Program-made: the position numbers and the translations under genes
The notes under the pieces: generated by a model
Seen by the model: the letters and a program-made list of their open reading frames with translations, nothing else
What the model was told of the DNA's origin: nothing
Database searches by the model: none
Source: Glossina fuscipes
Lineage: Eukaryota > Arthropoda > Insecta > Diptera > Glossinidae
Assembly (NCBI RefSeq): GCF_014805625.2
Contig: NW_023998440.1
Span: 2,268,993-2,332,992, forward strand
Direction: 5' to 3'
Length of the DNA: 64,000 nt
Shown: positions 37,776-49,300 of the stretch, in pieces
How the letters are laid out: the number at the start of each line of letters is the position of its first letter
Numbering within the stretch: the first letter of the stretch is position 1

Positions 37776-39720
37776 GTTTAAATTTTATTATGAGCTGGAA
37801 TAAAATTTTGCACTGTAACCGGTATCGGGAAAATGAGATAACATTGAAAATTTAATCATTACACGAAACTTGAAACCACTTTTGGTGTATAATCGCGTCA
37901 GAAGACGAATATAGGGAGAGAGAGAATGTAGGAAAATGTTTTTGATCTCTGGGCCCAGGCTTATTTAATCGCCGTAAAGATAAGACTCGTGCTTTTATCT
38001 ATGCGTTGATTTAACTGCGTTAATTTTCCGAATGCAAACACAGCAGCCATTATAATAGCTTGACAACGGCCGGCATATCTAAACCAAACCTCATCAATCA
38101 GCCATAGCGCACTAAAGGTAAAAAACAAAAAAGTTATATATACAAAATGCGTACATTTCTTAAGAGGCTCAGCAAACACAGCAAACAGGATGAGACAATC
38201 GTGCTGACAATGATGACATTCGCCACAATGCACTACCAGGGCGAAAAATGTAACATGTGGTATGGCAGCGAATTGTATGCTGGCATGAGCGAGTTGGATC
38301 TTTAAACACTGGCTGCTCGTCAGTGCAGATTTATAACGGCGGATAAACCATTAAGAAGTTGCCTTAGTTTTGAAATTTCTAAAAAACTCCTTTCTTTTCC
38401 TCTCCTTTCTAAAACTAACTATTAGATATAGCTTTTATTTAACTTCTGCTCTGACATTGTTGAGCACACAGATGCACTCTCCAGTCATGCTTAGCATTAC
38501 TGCCAATGCGTTTCGATTTATAAAAGGTTATTAGAGATTGTCCTACGGTTGGTAAAAACTCTAACCGTTTTTTTTTTTTTTTTTTACTTTAGCGAAGAAA
38601 GAGTCCATTGAAATTAAACTTTCGCTTTGGTTTATAAAGATAGTAAGAAAATTCCGCATAAAATAGAGAAGGTAATCTATCTACATACCTATCTGTCTAT
38701 TAACAGCACAACCATGCCATTAATTGATATTTCCAGAGATTAATTTTTGTTCGTGCTCTCATGAAAGGATTCATTTTGCTAAACAGATAGAATGGATTCT
38801 TTTTTTTTTTTTATCAAAATGATATAATGGTTTTTCCTCCAAAGTCTTTACTGATATCGTTTTAAAATGTTTTCCATTTTTCTTAGAACTAAGCGTTTTT
38901 ATTAACACATATAAAAGTGCAGATGGGAGTTTTTTAAAGTTCTTAATTATGCTAATATCAAGGTGAAAAATGTAAAAAGAAAATCCTGCTTTTTACGATG
39001 TTAAAGAACTTTATGCTTCAAATAAGGCAAGAGCATCTACTACTACGTAGATAAATAAGTCTTGACAATTTATTTGAAGGAGCTCATTAATTTAAAGGTA
39101 ATTTTAAGGCTTCAAATTTTGTTTATTAAAAGTCTTTTCAAATATATTTCGATTTATTCTAAAGAGTTTACAAAGTATTATTTTAATAATTAAAACTCTT
39201 ATCTTTATGAGCCCAGTTGCGATGGGACCTTATCAACTTGACTATGTTTACCAGAATGTGCTAATTTAATGTATTAAGCAAAAAAAAAAAAAAAAAATAT
39301 TGCATATTAATTTAGTTTGTAAATATGTAGCATAATTTTAGGAGCGGTTGAACAATAAAGTTTTTAAAAAATTTCTGGGCTTGTTAATCAAGTAATTTAT
39401 CTGCATACCTTAAGGCTGAATAGATGTGAATGTATATATGTATGGATATGCATAGACCTCGTTCCTCATGTTAAGAATAACGCAATGCTGTCATTAAATC
39501 GTATTTGACAACGCTGCAGAAAAATACAAAGAAAGGGAAAGTTTTCTTCTGACAGAACAAGTATGAAAAGAAAATTTTATTAAAAATTCACATAAATAGC
39601 TCTTGTGTGCCACATGGAATATGCATAAGTACTTCTACTTGCAACAGTTTAATATCTCCGTATATATACATACATGCATGCACGCGCACACATATACAGA
39701 CACATAAAGAATAGAAATAG

Positions 39721-39722
<2 letters not shown>

Positions 39723-39762
<40 letters not shown>

Positions 39763-39819
39763 GTGACATCTTATGCTATATATATGTATATGTGACATCT
39801 TATGCTATATATATGTACA
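39723..39819. repeat. (TA)n microsatellite plus 29-bp tandem duplication
   Basis: About 18 TA units are followed by two copies of a 29-bp unit beginning TGTGACATCTTATGC (39762-39790 and 39791-39819), which differ by one base near the end. The duplication probably arose by slippage next to the TA tract. Confidence 0.85.
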
Positions 39820-40105
39820 TGTATATATTTATTTTTTTGTAAAGCATTTAATACGTTCAAAATATGAAACCATAAGAGAACGCAAAAAAGAATTCCATTT
39901 AATAGATAGCAAAAATTTTTATGAGTGAAAGTGTCGTACACATCATAAAAACAAAAAGAAAGAAAGTAAAAGAATTTTAAACTACGAAGCTTTGGGAAAT
40001 TTACTTGCATAAATAAATTCTCCATTATGAAAAACCACTTTATTGTTGTGCATGCTTTAACCTGCAATTCTTCCTTTTTTTGTTTTTACATTTACCAACA
40101 TGATT

Positions 40106-40154
40106 TATCAATATTTAAATATTGATATATCGCGATATATTTATGCATAAATAT
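40106..40154. repeat. Three overlapping perfect palindromes in 49 bp
   Basis: 40106-40127 is a 22-bp palindrome centred on ATATTTAAATAT; 40125-40140 is ATATATCGCGATATAT; 40137-40154 is ATATTTATGCATAAATAT. Neighbouring arms share bases, so the stretch can fold into alternative hairpins. It may be a protein-binding region, a replication or nuclear-matrix site, or chance in A+T-rich DNA; the CGCG and TGCA centres are not simple AT noise. Confidence 0.85.
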
Positions 40155-40700
40155 TTAGGCTCAGCTGTCTGCTAAAGTCAACTTTGTATGCATATACACA
40201 CAAATCAACAATATGGACAAGTTTGTCATATGTAGATTTTTCAAAATATCATACACATTCAATGCATTTGGTATGTTCCACATGCGATCGATCACGCACA
40301 TTTTGCATACATCACTTGCTGCTACCCCATTGATATTACAATGTAATAACGGAGCATATTGAAAAAAGAACGCAGTTTTTGTATTCAGGTTAAGATTTTC
40401 GGATTTATTTCAAGGTGATTATTAATCCAATTGCGCTCACTTTCACGTACACGTTTTACTTTTCTCAAAAGGTACTTCACTTTATCCGTAGGAGCGTAAG
40501 CAATACGATATTCGACATTCTCCTAAAGTGAGTCCATTTTCGTTGTTTAAATATCCACGCAAGCTGCTGCCATATAAATTCATAAACATCGATCTATTTT
40601 TAATATCCTAAGTCGCTTGCGGTACAAGGACATGTTCAGTTTGTGCAGATGCGTACAGCAATCAAAAGGACTTCAGAGAGATTTACCTTTTATTCTACTC

Positions 40701-41400
40701 TTTTTTTTTTTGCTATGCGAGCTGGACGTAGACATTTTTGAAAGACAGTGCTTCGTAACACCAGCGTACTAACAGTTGCTCCTTCCCCCAACAACCACAC
40801 ACAGGCACATGGTCGATCGCTCTCCTTGCCAGGACCACAGCTAGGTATTACTTCGCGGGGGCTGAATGCAATTGGTGCTCTTCATTTAGGGGGGCCTTAG
40901 TAGACTGCTCTATTGACTTCAACTTCTTCTTCCCTCTGTCAGCTGCATCTTTAAGCGGCATAATTTATGTATCATCTTTCTCGTAATACTATTGGTCTTG
41001 CTCTGGGCTTCGAGGTGGTCGGCCATGTTGCTACATATTTCATGTGGTTGCTATCTAGCTCGTTCAAATGCCCCAAACCTTGGACGGCCAAATATTGCCC
41101 CCTTCCTCCTTCCTTCCCGGCAGAGGGAGCATACTGACGACTTGTCGTGACCCAAATCTGTGCAGGTGGCTTCGTGAGCAGCCATGACCGCTCAAAAATT
41201 GAGTAAGAAAGTTATTTACCTCTCCTTGGCGTTTCTCCATCCACAGCGGTACGTTTGTAACGAGCGAGAACGTCCACTTTCCTTTGGACGCGCTTTACCA
41301 CTGTCATCATTTCTTATATCTAATTCAGCTTATCTGTAGTTTATAGCCTAGCGGCCATTGACTGGACTGTTGCTATAACATACGTCATTAGTTGGGGGTT
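40701..41400 (-). pseudogene. 5'-truncated R1/I-type non-LTR retrotransposon with poly(A) tail
   Basis: On the minus strand 41285-41151 translates to KGKWTFSLV, WMEKRQGEVN, then NFLTQFLSGHGCSR and HLHRFG. This is the C-terminal part of the R1/I/jockey-type pol protein, where KGRWT, LTQ.L(S/T)GHG(C)F and LHRFG recur (family knowledge). A frameshift at the end of this block is needed to read on: GHDKSSVCSLC matches the family's cysteine pair and RPRFGAFERAR its C[PR]RF..ER end. Upstream about 41395-41350 reads VIATVQSMAARL before stops. The last open part ends at TGA 40919-40921; a 3' untranslated part follows to an A-run of 11 (T at 40701-40711 on the plus strand). The patch is G+C-richer than its flanks. 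Frameshift, stops and missing 5' part show it is dead. Confidence 0.75.
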
Positions 41401-42344
41401 GAAAAAAAAGTTTCCGAGTCGCCTTTAGGCCGCGAAATTCATAAACGAGTATTCAAGACATAATAATAAATACTTCAGGTCCTGTTTAAACACTTTGTTT
41501 GTTGTTCCGAATATTATGTCGTGTACTTGCTTCTCTTTTTCTTTTTTTAAATAGATATTAAAAAAAAGTAAGATTATTTTATCGAAAAAAAAGCTTTTAC
41601 AACGTTAGGTAGTGATAAATTCGGCCTAAGCCGATTATAACTTTTCCTTTATCCCTGTTGTATTGGAGCCAAAATAATTTATTTGCATATTTTAGTCGAT
41701 GCTTTAAATTTACTCAATGTCGCTTTTCATTTTTTTTTTTTTTTTTTTTGTAAATTTATATTTAAACGTTATGTTTTATGAATTTATTCGTTCATATATA
41801 TATATATATTACCGAATGATGCAAAAACTTTTATTTATTATTTCTTTTTTTGTTTGGCTTTTTCCTCTTTTTTGGTAACTTACCGCGTAGGGAAACTTGT
41901 TATTATTTGTTTTTCGTTACTTTATATTTTCGTTTTGCTATCTCGTGAATATTATCATACATATTTGGTTCTATATTTCAATGACCCACTTACATATGAT
42001 CAGTTTATTTTTCCGTATTTTTTTTGTTTTTCGGCTCTTATTTCATATTTTCTAGGATGCAATTTTTTCGACTTTTTACACAGTAAATAAAAAGTGATTT
42101 TCAATTATTTATTTTGTAAAAATATTTTTAAAAAACAAAAAAATCCAGCCTGAACATTTAAAATATTTTATTAAAAGGTTTATAATAGCATGGATTTAAA
42201 AAAAGAGAATCTTCTTTAAAGGGTTTTACAATTGCTTACTTTTAGAATGTTATTATTAACAAAATGAAGAGCATATATTTAGGGGTTAATGGAAACTAAA
42301 TGTTTTATATACTATCATATTTTTATAGTCTACATCACTTATCG
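41401..42344. other. Gene-free T-rich DNA
   Basis: Holds a T-run at about 41730-41749 and (AT)n near 41797-41809. A T-rich 78-codon frame at 41854-42090 encodes only a Phe/Tyr/Leu-rich string and is not called. Confidence 0.5.
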
Positions 42345-42545
42345 TACAAAGGTATACTAAATTTGTGCGGACGTATCCTGCGTCGAGAAATAATTAAGCA
42401 TTTTAGCATACGATAAGATTACCGTCTGACCGTGTGATTCGGGCGTTTTGTCGAAAGCACAAACATTATTAAAATGGTTCAGATACACATGTGGAACTAC
42501 ATGTTCGACCATTTCGACTTATTTTGAAAAGTCGTTATGTAAACA
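42345..42545 (+). repeat. Family B repeat
   Basis: TTACCGTCTGACCGTGTGATT, AAAGCACAAACATTATT, AAAATGGTTCAGATACAC, then CGACTTATTTTGAAAAGTCG in the family order. Confidence 0.5.
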
Positions 42546-43532
42546 AATGTGGGGTAGATTAGGTCATTCAATAGTTGGCCGTGGCCCACTAAAATAATAA
42601 AATAAAAATTGATTGTGACACTTACTTGGCTATTAAAATTAAATAAGTATAATAATAATAATAAATTATGAATTAAATAATAAATTAAATTTCTTGCAAA
42701 AGAGATTTGTGGAAACCGTATTTTCAAAAATTAAATGCTTAGACGAAGATAAATGCCGCAGATTTAAAGGTTCACAAAAACCACTCAAGCGACTTTTCTT
42801 TACAAACCGTTTGTTAGCAACAATATTATCTATCTTTATATATTGTAGGTGCTTGTATGTATCTATTTTGATAATTTTTTCCCGTGAGAAAAATTGTTAC
42901 AATTTATATTAATCGAAATTTGGTGTATCTTTATCTTTCTGGCAACTTTACGAAAGCCCTTCGAACGAAGGATGTGAGCGATCCTAACATTCACCTACTT
43001 TTGCACTTATTCAGCATTTTGACACTGCTTGCCAGTCAAGCCATTCTGCTTCAACCTGAAAAAGTGATAATCAGAAGCCGCTATGAGATGAGTACGGTGG
43101 GTGTGCCAGTGGTTTGTGGCCATGAATATGCCGCTTCGATGTCGATGTGGATGGCTCTCCTGAACTAACTAATGACGTTTTGCGCTTAAGATTGTCGTAG
43201 AGGATCCAGTATATGTGCAAGCATTAATTAATTCGTGTAGCTTAAAGAAATAAATTCTAAGACGAATAAGTAAGTAATAACTACTAATATTATCGGTTTT
43301 TTTTTTTTAACAGGCAGACTATATGGTTGGTGTAGTTGTTTTAATTAAGTCAAATATATTATTGATGCTACATTCTCCAAGTACTTTTAACACATCCGTA
43401 GGCCTAGACGCTCCAAAAACCTTTGGACAGACTGTCAATTTGGATTATATAGGTCACTAAGTAGAAAAGTAGCTTAGCCCAAACATTTTAGAGAAACGTA
43501 TAGACAGTTCATGCAATTCGATTGAGTGTTTT
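42546..43532. other. Gene-poor DNA left of the mariner
   Basis: A G+C-richer patch at about 42945-43170 carries a 94-codon plus frame (42884-43168) of mixed composition with no recognised domain. It could be an exon or element relic; nothing decides. Confidence 0.4.
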
Positions 43533-43534
43533 TA

Positions 43535-43566
43535 TTAGTTTGGGGAAAAAGAAATCCATTATTTTT
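43535..43566 (+). repeat. Left terminal inverted repeat of mariner
   Basis: 32 bp, identical to the reverse complement of 44767-44798; divergence begins at the 33rd base. Confidence 0.95.
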
Positions 43567-43587
43567 ATATGAACTTCAGGACTTTAT

Positions 43588-44616
43588 TTAACATGCTTCG
43601 GATTGTCCGATTTGGGTCAAATATGCACCGTTTTGTTGTACGATTTGTTGCCATTTTTAAGGCAACTACAAAATGCCTCTCTCATAGAAGTCCTGGTCTC
43701 TATTTGCAAAAAACTCTAGTAGTCCATTTTCACAATCCTCCCTAGATTCCAATTTTTTATCATTAAAGAAATTTTGCAATGCAAGAAAAAGATGATAATC
43801 GCTTGGTGCCAAGTCCGGACTGTATGGCGGATGAATTAAAACTTCCCAACCAAACTCCCGAAGTTTCTGGCGAGTCACTGTAGATGTGTGTGGCCTAGCG
43901 TTGTCCTGGTGGAACACGACACCTCTCCTGTTGGCCAATTCTGGCCGTTTCTGGTCAATCGCTATCTTCAAACGATCCAGTTGTTGACAGTAGAGAGCAG
44001 AATTTAGCGTTTGGCCGTATGGAAGCAACTCATAATAAATAATCCCCTTCCAGTCCCACCAAATGCAAAGCAAAACCTTCCTGGCCGTTTAAGGTGCTTC
44101 ACCGCTCTTTGACCACGATCGTTTTCGCACAGAATTATCGTATGTGATCCATTTCTCAGCTCCAGTCACCATCCGTTTAAGAAATGGGTCTATCTCATTC
44201 CGTTTGGCCAAGGCTTCGCAGATGGAAATTCGATCCATCATGTTTTTTTCTGTTAATTGGTGTGGCACCCAAACATCGAGATTCTTTTTGAATCCAGCTT
44301 TGTATAAATGGTTTAAAACTGTTTTATGGTCGATTTTTTGCTCCTGGGCGATGTTACGACTGCTAACATGCCGGTCAACTTCGATCATTTCTCCGATTTT
44401 ATCGACATTTTCGACAACCGGCCTACCTGTGCGAGGTGCATCTTTAACATCAAAAATTCCTGAACGGAATCTACGAAACCAAAATTGCACATAATTGGCT
44501 GTTACAGTATCGGAACCATAAACACCATTCACAATTTTAGCCGCCTGGCTTGCATTTTCGCCTTTGTCAAAGAAAAACTGTAAAATGTACCGAATTTTCT
44601 CTTTGTTCACTTCCAT
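43588..44616 (-). pseudogene. Mariner transposase, inactivated
   Basis: The ATG at 44616 (MEVNKEK) is preferred to upstream codons because family proteins start here. In order: first helix-turn-helix (residues about 5-55, ending W.RRFRSG.F), the GRP linker (TGRPVV), second helix-turn-helix (RNIAQEQKIDHKTVLNHL), the WVPHQLTE motif, then the DD34D catalytic domain. Asp 2 lies at 43903-43905 (HQDNARPH) and Asp 3 at 43798-43800 (YSPDLAPSDY), with exactly 34 residues between. Asp 1, normally in TGDEKW, is Ala (GCT at 44158-44160, TGAEKW), a one-base change. TAA at 44089-44091 interrupts GEAP/TARKV, where the family has several more residues, so a short in-frame deletion is likely too. TAG at 43666-43668 and TAA at 43657-43659 cut the C-terminal KWQQ..NGAYL tail; the original stop is at 43588-43590. 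All blocks stay in one frame. It cannot catalyse transposition. Confidence 0.93.
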
Positions 44617-44766
44617 TTTTAACACGCTGTAACTCACTGAATGCACCAAACAAAAAACAGCAAAAGAATTTTTTTTACTGCGAAATGTACAGTATGTAAA
44701 TGTACAGTATCGGAAATTGTTTGATCGATACTTTACGAGAAATCAATCAGTGCAGCCATCTACCGA

Positions 44767-44798
44767 AAAAATAATGGATTTCTTTTTCCCCAAACTAA
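44767..44798 (-). repeat. Right terminal inverted repeat of mariner
   Basis: Identical over 32 bp to the left end; followed by the target TA at 44799-44800. Confidence 0.95.
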
Positions 44799-44800
44799 TA

Positions 44801-46204
44801 TATTTTGAAGTCGCTGTAAACGTGCTTTACATGTGGAGGCGTCGGCGTATATAATGATCGGTAACAGAATCACTTAGAATGGATGTGAGTATTTTGAGAC
44901 ATATTTAAATGAAATGAGATTAAAAAGAAACACTTTGAAGCCATGAAAACTGCCTACCCTGTCATACGAAGATGTATTTACTTATAAATATGACTATAGA
45001 AATAGGCTGTTTAGAGCAGTGGTGGGTAATCGTCACAAGAGAAAGCTAGTCTAGTACAGGATTCTCTCTTTGCAGTAGTTGCCGGAACCTAGCACGAAAG
45101 GAGATTAAAAGATTTTATTTCCAAATTGCTTTTGTGTGCAATTGAGCCTTTATTTAACTAGAAAGGTGTCATCAATTAACAAGAACATCAAAATTTAATG
45201 ACAGCTTGCGAAAATCATTCGTCACTAGGAATAACGTAAATAGCTTTATACTTTACTGTTATGCTTTTGTTTGGAACATATGAACACTTAGCGATAGTCT
45301 GAGGACATCTGCCGGTGTGACTTCCCTCATGTTTGCTGAATATGCAATCCGGGAGTACTTGGTTTGTTAAGTTCGCGCATGAAGGGAGCTGACTGCGAGA
45401 GATAGGGCTTTGACGTAGTTTCTTCTTTTCGTTTTTGGGTTTTGAGTGTTTTTCGGTAGGGCAGAGAGGAGAACCTAAAAAAAGACGTGTGGAGAAAAGA
45501 AGGGGATTCATGAAGTTAGAGACCGGGATGCGAAATAAAAATATTTTTTTAAAGTCAGTGTCGTGTTAAAAATTTGCAAATTTAAAGTTATACAAAGAAA
45601 ATGCAATAAACCCCTTTTTAAGAGTTACGAATTTAAAAAAATGGTGCCCAAAATTTTTAATTTGTGCAGAAAAAAAAAAAATGTGTGCTAGGAATCGGAA
45701 AAAAGAAAAGAGCAAGATGGCCGGTCTGAAGATCGTAAAATGAACGGAAGAAACTTGATTAAAGTTAAGTGGTTGCGAAAGAGCAAAAATTATTGATGTT
45801 GCCAAGGAAGTACAATGTGAATCAATCGACAGAAACAAAAGAAATAAAGAGAGGAATTATTTTATGCTCAACAGCAATTACAATAACCGAAGAAAAAGTG
45901 CAGACAACAGAGCGCTAGCGCTTCAGGTCTTTATTACCTAAAATTATTTCATCAAAAATAAGACTCTTCTAGTGCAAATATAAGAATATAAGTAAACAGA
46001 GAAAAAAGTTTTGTGATTTTCCACTCCACGCTTATCATGCTTAACACTTATCGCGTTTATGATCGCACCAAACTGCTGTTTATTTGGTCGAAATTAAAAA
46101 AAAAACATTATAAAAGTAAACAGAAATGTGGGACAAAAATTGAATGTGAAACGTCATCAATCTGATGTTGCCTTTAGACAAGTATAAAGGTAAGTAATTA
46201 TTTG
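44801..46204. other. Gene-poor DNA right of the mariner
   Basis: A 98-codon ATG frame on the minus strand (45511-45215) is Lys/Ser/Cys-containing and mixed in composition, but no domain, promoter or poly(A) signal is seen. Not called as a gene. Confidence 0.4.
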
Positions 46205-46325
46205 CTTCTGGTTGGTTGGGCTGTCGTGTAGCCAAGTTCGCGGCTTCAAATCTCGGTGCGGTAAACCATACTTGGCCGAAAGCGAAAGTGAGGGATCATT
46301 AGGTAAGGCGTAAGACTTATAGATG
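46205..46325 (+). repeat. Partial SINE, family A
   Basis: GTGTAGCCAAG, TTCGCGGCTTCAAATCTCGG (B-box-like), GTGCGGTAAACCATACTTGG and TAGGTAAGGCGTAAGAC follow the tRNA-sense family order with a deletion between the A-box region and the B box. Confidence 0.5.
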
Positions 46326-49300
46326 GGGCATATATATACTAAGCAAGCAAAAAGAACGTAACCTATCAAATTTAATTAAATATCTCGATGCTATGCTAAA
46401 AATCTAGAAAAAAAAACATTGATGCAGCAGATGGCTCCGGCTCACGGGAGTCACTGTTACTGTACGTCTTGTCAAGAGAATCACGTAAAATCGTATTTTA
46501 GAATGATTTGACGATATCTACAAAGTCCTTTTTCAAATAAACTGTTCAAAGTTTTTCGTATTATTTGTAAAAGTTTTTCATTTTTATTGCCTAACTTTAG
46601 GCTTTTAGTTGCTATTACTAAGTATATCTTAAAGAAGTTTTGCTGAATTCTTTTTAATTTTCATTACGAACGATTTTAAGTTTATATTGCCTTACTAGGA
46701 GGTATAAAAAATGTTTTTCAACGATGGCAAATACGTGAACATAATTTACATATTTATGATTGCTTTAAAAAATCTTTGAGAAAACTTATCCCTTGTCTTC
46801 CATTTCAGCATCAACATTGCAAAAAGAAAATAAATATTTATGCTGTGGTTGATGATATCATTGAAACATTATTACTATGTGTATATACATTATATATATA
46901 TATGTATCTGTATATGTATACTATACTTTTTCATACTTTCTGTTGTATCGTTTCAATGAAAGAATGAAAAGCATGGACTAAGATTGAGACGGCGACGTCG
47001 CAAATATGGCCAAAACAATCGCATCCAAATATACGAAACTGATGTGAAATTCCTGAAAAAACATAATAAAAGCGAATGGTGTCTTTATAAGCTCGTGTGT
47101 GTAAAGTAATGGTATTTTGCATATTATGAAAATTTTATAAATATTTTTATTCTTCAATCTTCCATTTTAAACAAGGGGTACATTGGCGTACAAAATTTCG
47201 CAATTTCTTGGTATGCGAACAGTAATAGTTAAATGAAATTTTTTCACGATGACATTTTTATTAAAAATCGTTCCGATAGCAGTAGTCACAGCAAAACAAA
47301 AATATATATATATATATTTATATATTATATAATATTTTCATAAAACTAAATTGGTTTTTCGCATTTCCCTATAAATCCAAAAAAAGAGAAAAAAACAACA
47401 GTGTAACTTGCTGCGAACCGTAGGCACCCTTCAGCCGCGTGATTACAGTATCAAGATCAGGACAAACGGCTGTTGCATAACGATGTTAAATGTCCCCATT
47501 ACAATCCTTCAGTTTATTACGCCAGCGAATATTAATGAGTCGCTCACCAAAGCTTTTAAACGCAGCCTAATTACAAATAATGAATAACTTTAATTGTTGT
47601 TCTATCTACAGTCTTTGTTCGCTGGAAATTACTGCATATATAAAAATGCACTTGATATAAAAATATAAACTATTAGGAATTTGTAGGGCAGTAAGTCGCA
47701 AGTTGGTCATATTGACAATTGGCAAATAAAATAACTTTAGAAATTATGCTCGGCCTTGGCGAGATCTCTTATACTCCTCTGCTCAATGTCAAAATAGTAC
47801 ATGAAAATATTTCTTATTGCGACCTCCGAGCAACGAACAAAATAACCATTTCCTTTTTGCTATTGAAAAGAGGGGTATTTGCACTGTACGTTACACCTTG
47901 GGCGTCCCGTTTGATCTGTTTAGTCCAGTTTTGAAGCCAGCAACTTCGAAAGTTTTTCCAAATTTGAAATCTGTATTCTCATTTTGCTTAAGAATTTCCC
48001 GCCGTCGTCACGCTAGGCTCAAAGGCGAGAAAATGATCCATAACCTTCGCCTCGTTCTGGCATGTCAGGAATGGTGGAATTCCCTAGACGATGAGGGTCG
48101 TTTCACGCATTGCAATGTGAAGTCCAAAGCTTTCAATTATCCTATGTTTTGTTATGCACTATAGATCTAAGCACGCTTATACTCAAGTCTTCGCGTTCAA
48201 TTCTGAAGTCACCTGGGTTCGTAAACCTGCTACCATCCAAATCTTTAGACAACAATTTTTCGAGAGTGAAGCGTATCTTCATGGATGTGTCTATGTTGAG
48301 CCACAAAAGAATTCACAACTTTAGGCATAGGTTTTCTGTGATTACTTTCCAAAGCGTGGTCGCTTCAATCTCCCAGTCTAGTCTTTCATTTCACGGGATA
48401 TTCTCTAAGTGACGGTAGTTGCCCCGTTTCCTTAGCTGCTTTCTCTTATTTTGGAGAGCTATTCTAATAGATCGATCAAGTTATAGCACTCCACCGGTCT
48501 CTTGTCTTTCTTTTGTCTTTATGACTGTAGAGATAGAGGTACTAAATGTGATTTTGCAGAATGATGCACGCTTTTGTATCTACCTCTTGTAAAGAAGAAC
48601 CTTTTAGTTATGGCAGCCAGCCCTGACTGCTGGGCACGGTTCTAGGACTATGGTTTTCAACTATTTCTAAAGTGAATAATTAGAGATGATGATAGACCTG
48701 AACATTCCCCAGAATGGGTTTATTAGCCATTCACTTTAAGTCGATCTGGCACTCCAGTTGTAATGGGGCCACTAGCTTATAGGGATTACTCCAATCTCTG
48801 GGTGACGCCGTAAGTAATATGTACCATTAACGAATAGTTACAATTAGTATGATAAAATGAACATACGGCATCTCCTATAGTACATATAAGAATTCCGAAA
48901 AGTTTTGAATAAAGAACGCGCATAATCTGATATAAGACGGCTTAGTTAACTACTCGTTTCCCGCTCTTTCCCAATAATTCATGTAGCCTCTACTCACATA
49001 CACACGCCCATATATGCCTGTCAACATACGTACGTTTAAATGCGAGTAAGCGCAAACTACATTACATTACTGGCAATTTTTCAGCATATTATTTTTATTG
49101 AGCTTTTCCCCTCCAAGCACTTTGCGTTTTGTGCACTTACTAGCAAAACATAAATTCCTTTTACGAGACAAATAGTTTGCAACCTTGTGTAATAGTGAGC
49201 GAAAAAGAAAGTGCCAAAGTTTATATGAAAAGCGGAAATCCTTCTAACACCCTATAACTTGCTCGTTGACTGACTAGCTTGATATCTAGTCTTTATACTC

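Larger units (their letters stand above)
37776..40700. other. Gene-free DNA with TA tract and palindromes
   Basis: Includes a T-run at about 38569-38585, A-run at about 39280-39297, a (TA)n tract at about 39723-39759, a 29-bp tandem duplication and three overlapping palindromes listed separately. No exon supported. Confidence 0.5.
43535..44798 (-). mobile_element. Mariner transposon, complete ends, 1264 bp
   Basis: Bounded by perfect 32-bp inverted repeats (43535-43566 and 44767-44798, starting TTAGTTTGGGGAAAAAG) and by a TA on each side (43533-43534, 44799-44800), the target duplication of the Tc1/mariner superfamily. The length fits an intact mariner. The single internal gene reads on the minus strand and resembles the mellifera subfamily. 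The perfect inverted repeats and clean target duplication suggest either young age or movement by a transposase supplied from elsewhere, since the element's own gene is dead. Confidence 0.95.

Noticed and set aside
42884..43168. 94-codon plus frame in a G+C-richer patch left of the mariner
   Set aside because: No domain, no splice or promoter context that could be supported by eye.
44144..44494. 116-codon plus-strand open frame inside the mariner
   Set aside because: Antisense shadow of the transposase gene.
45215..45511. 98-codon ATG frame on the minus strand
   Set aside because: Mixed composition but no recognisable domain, promoter or poly(A) signal; kept only as a remark in the region note.
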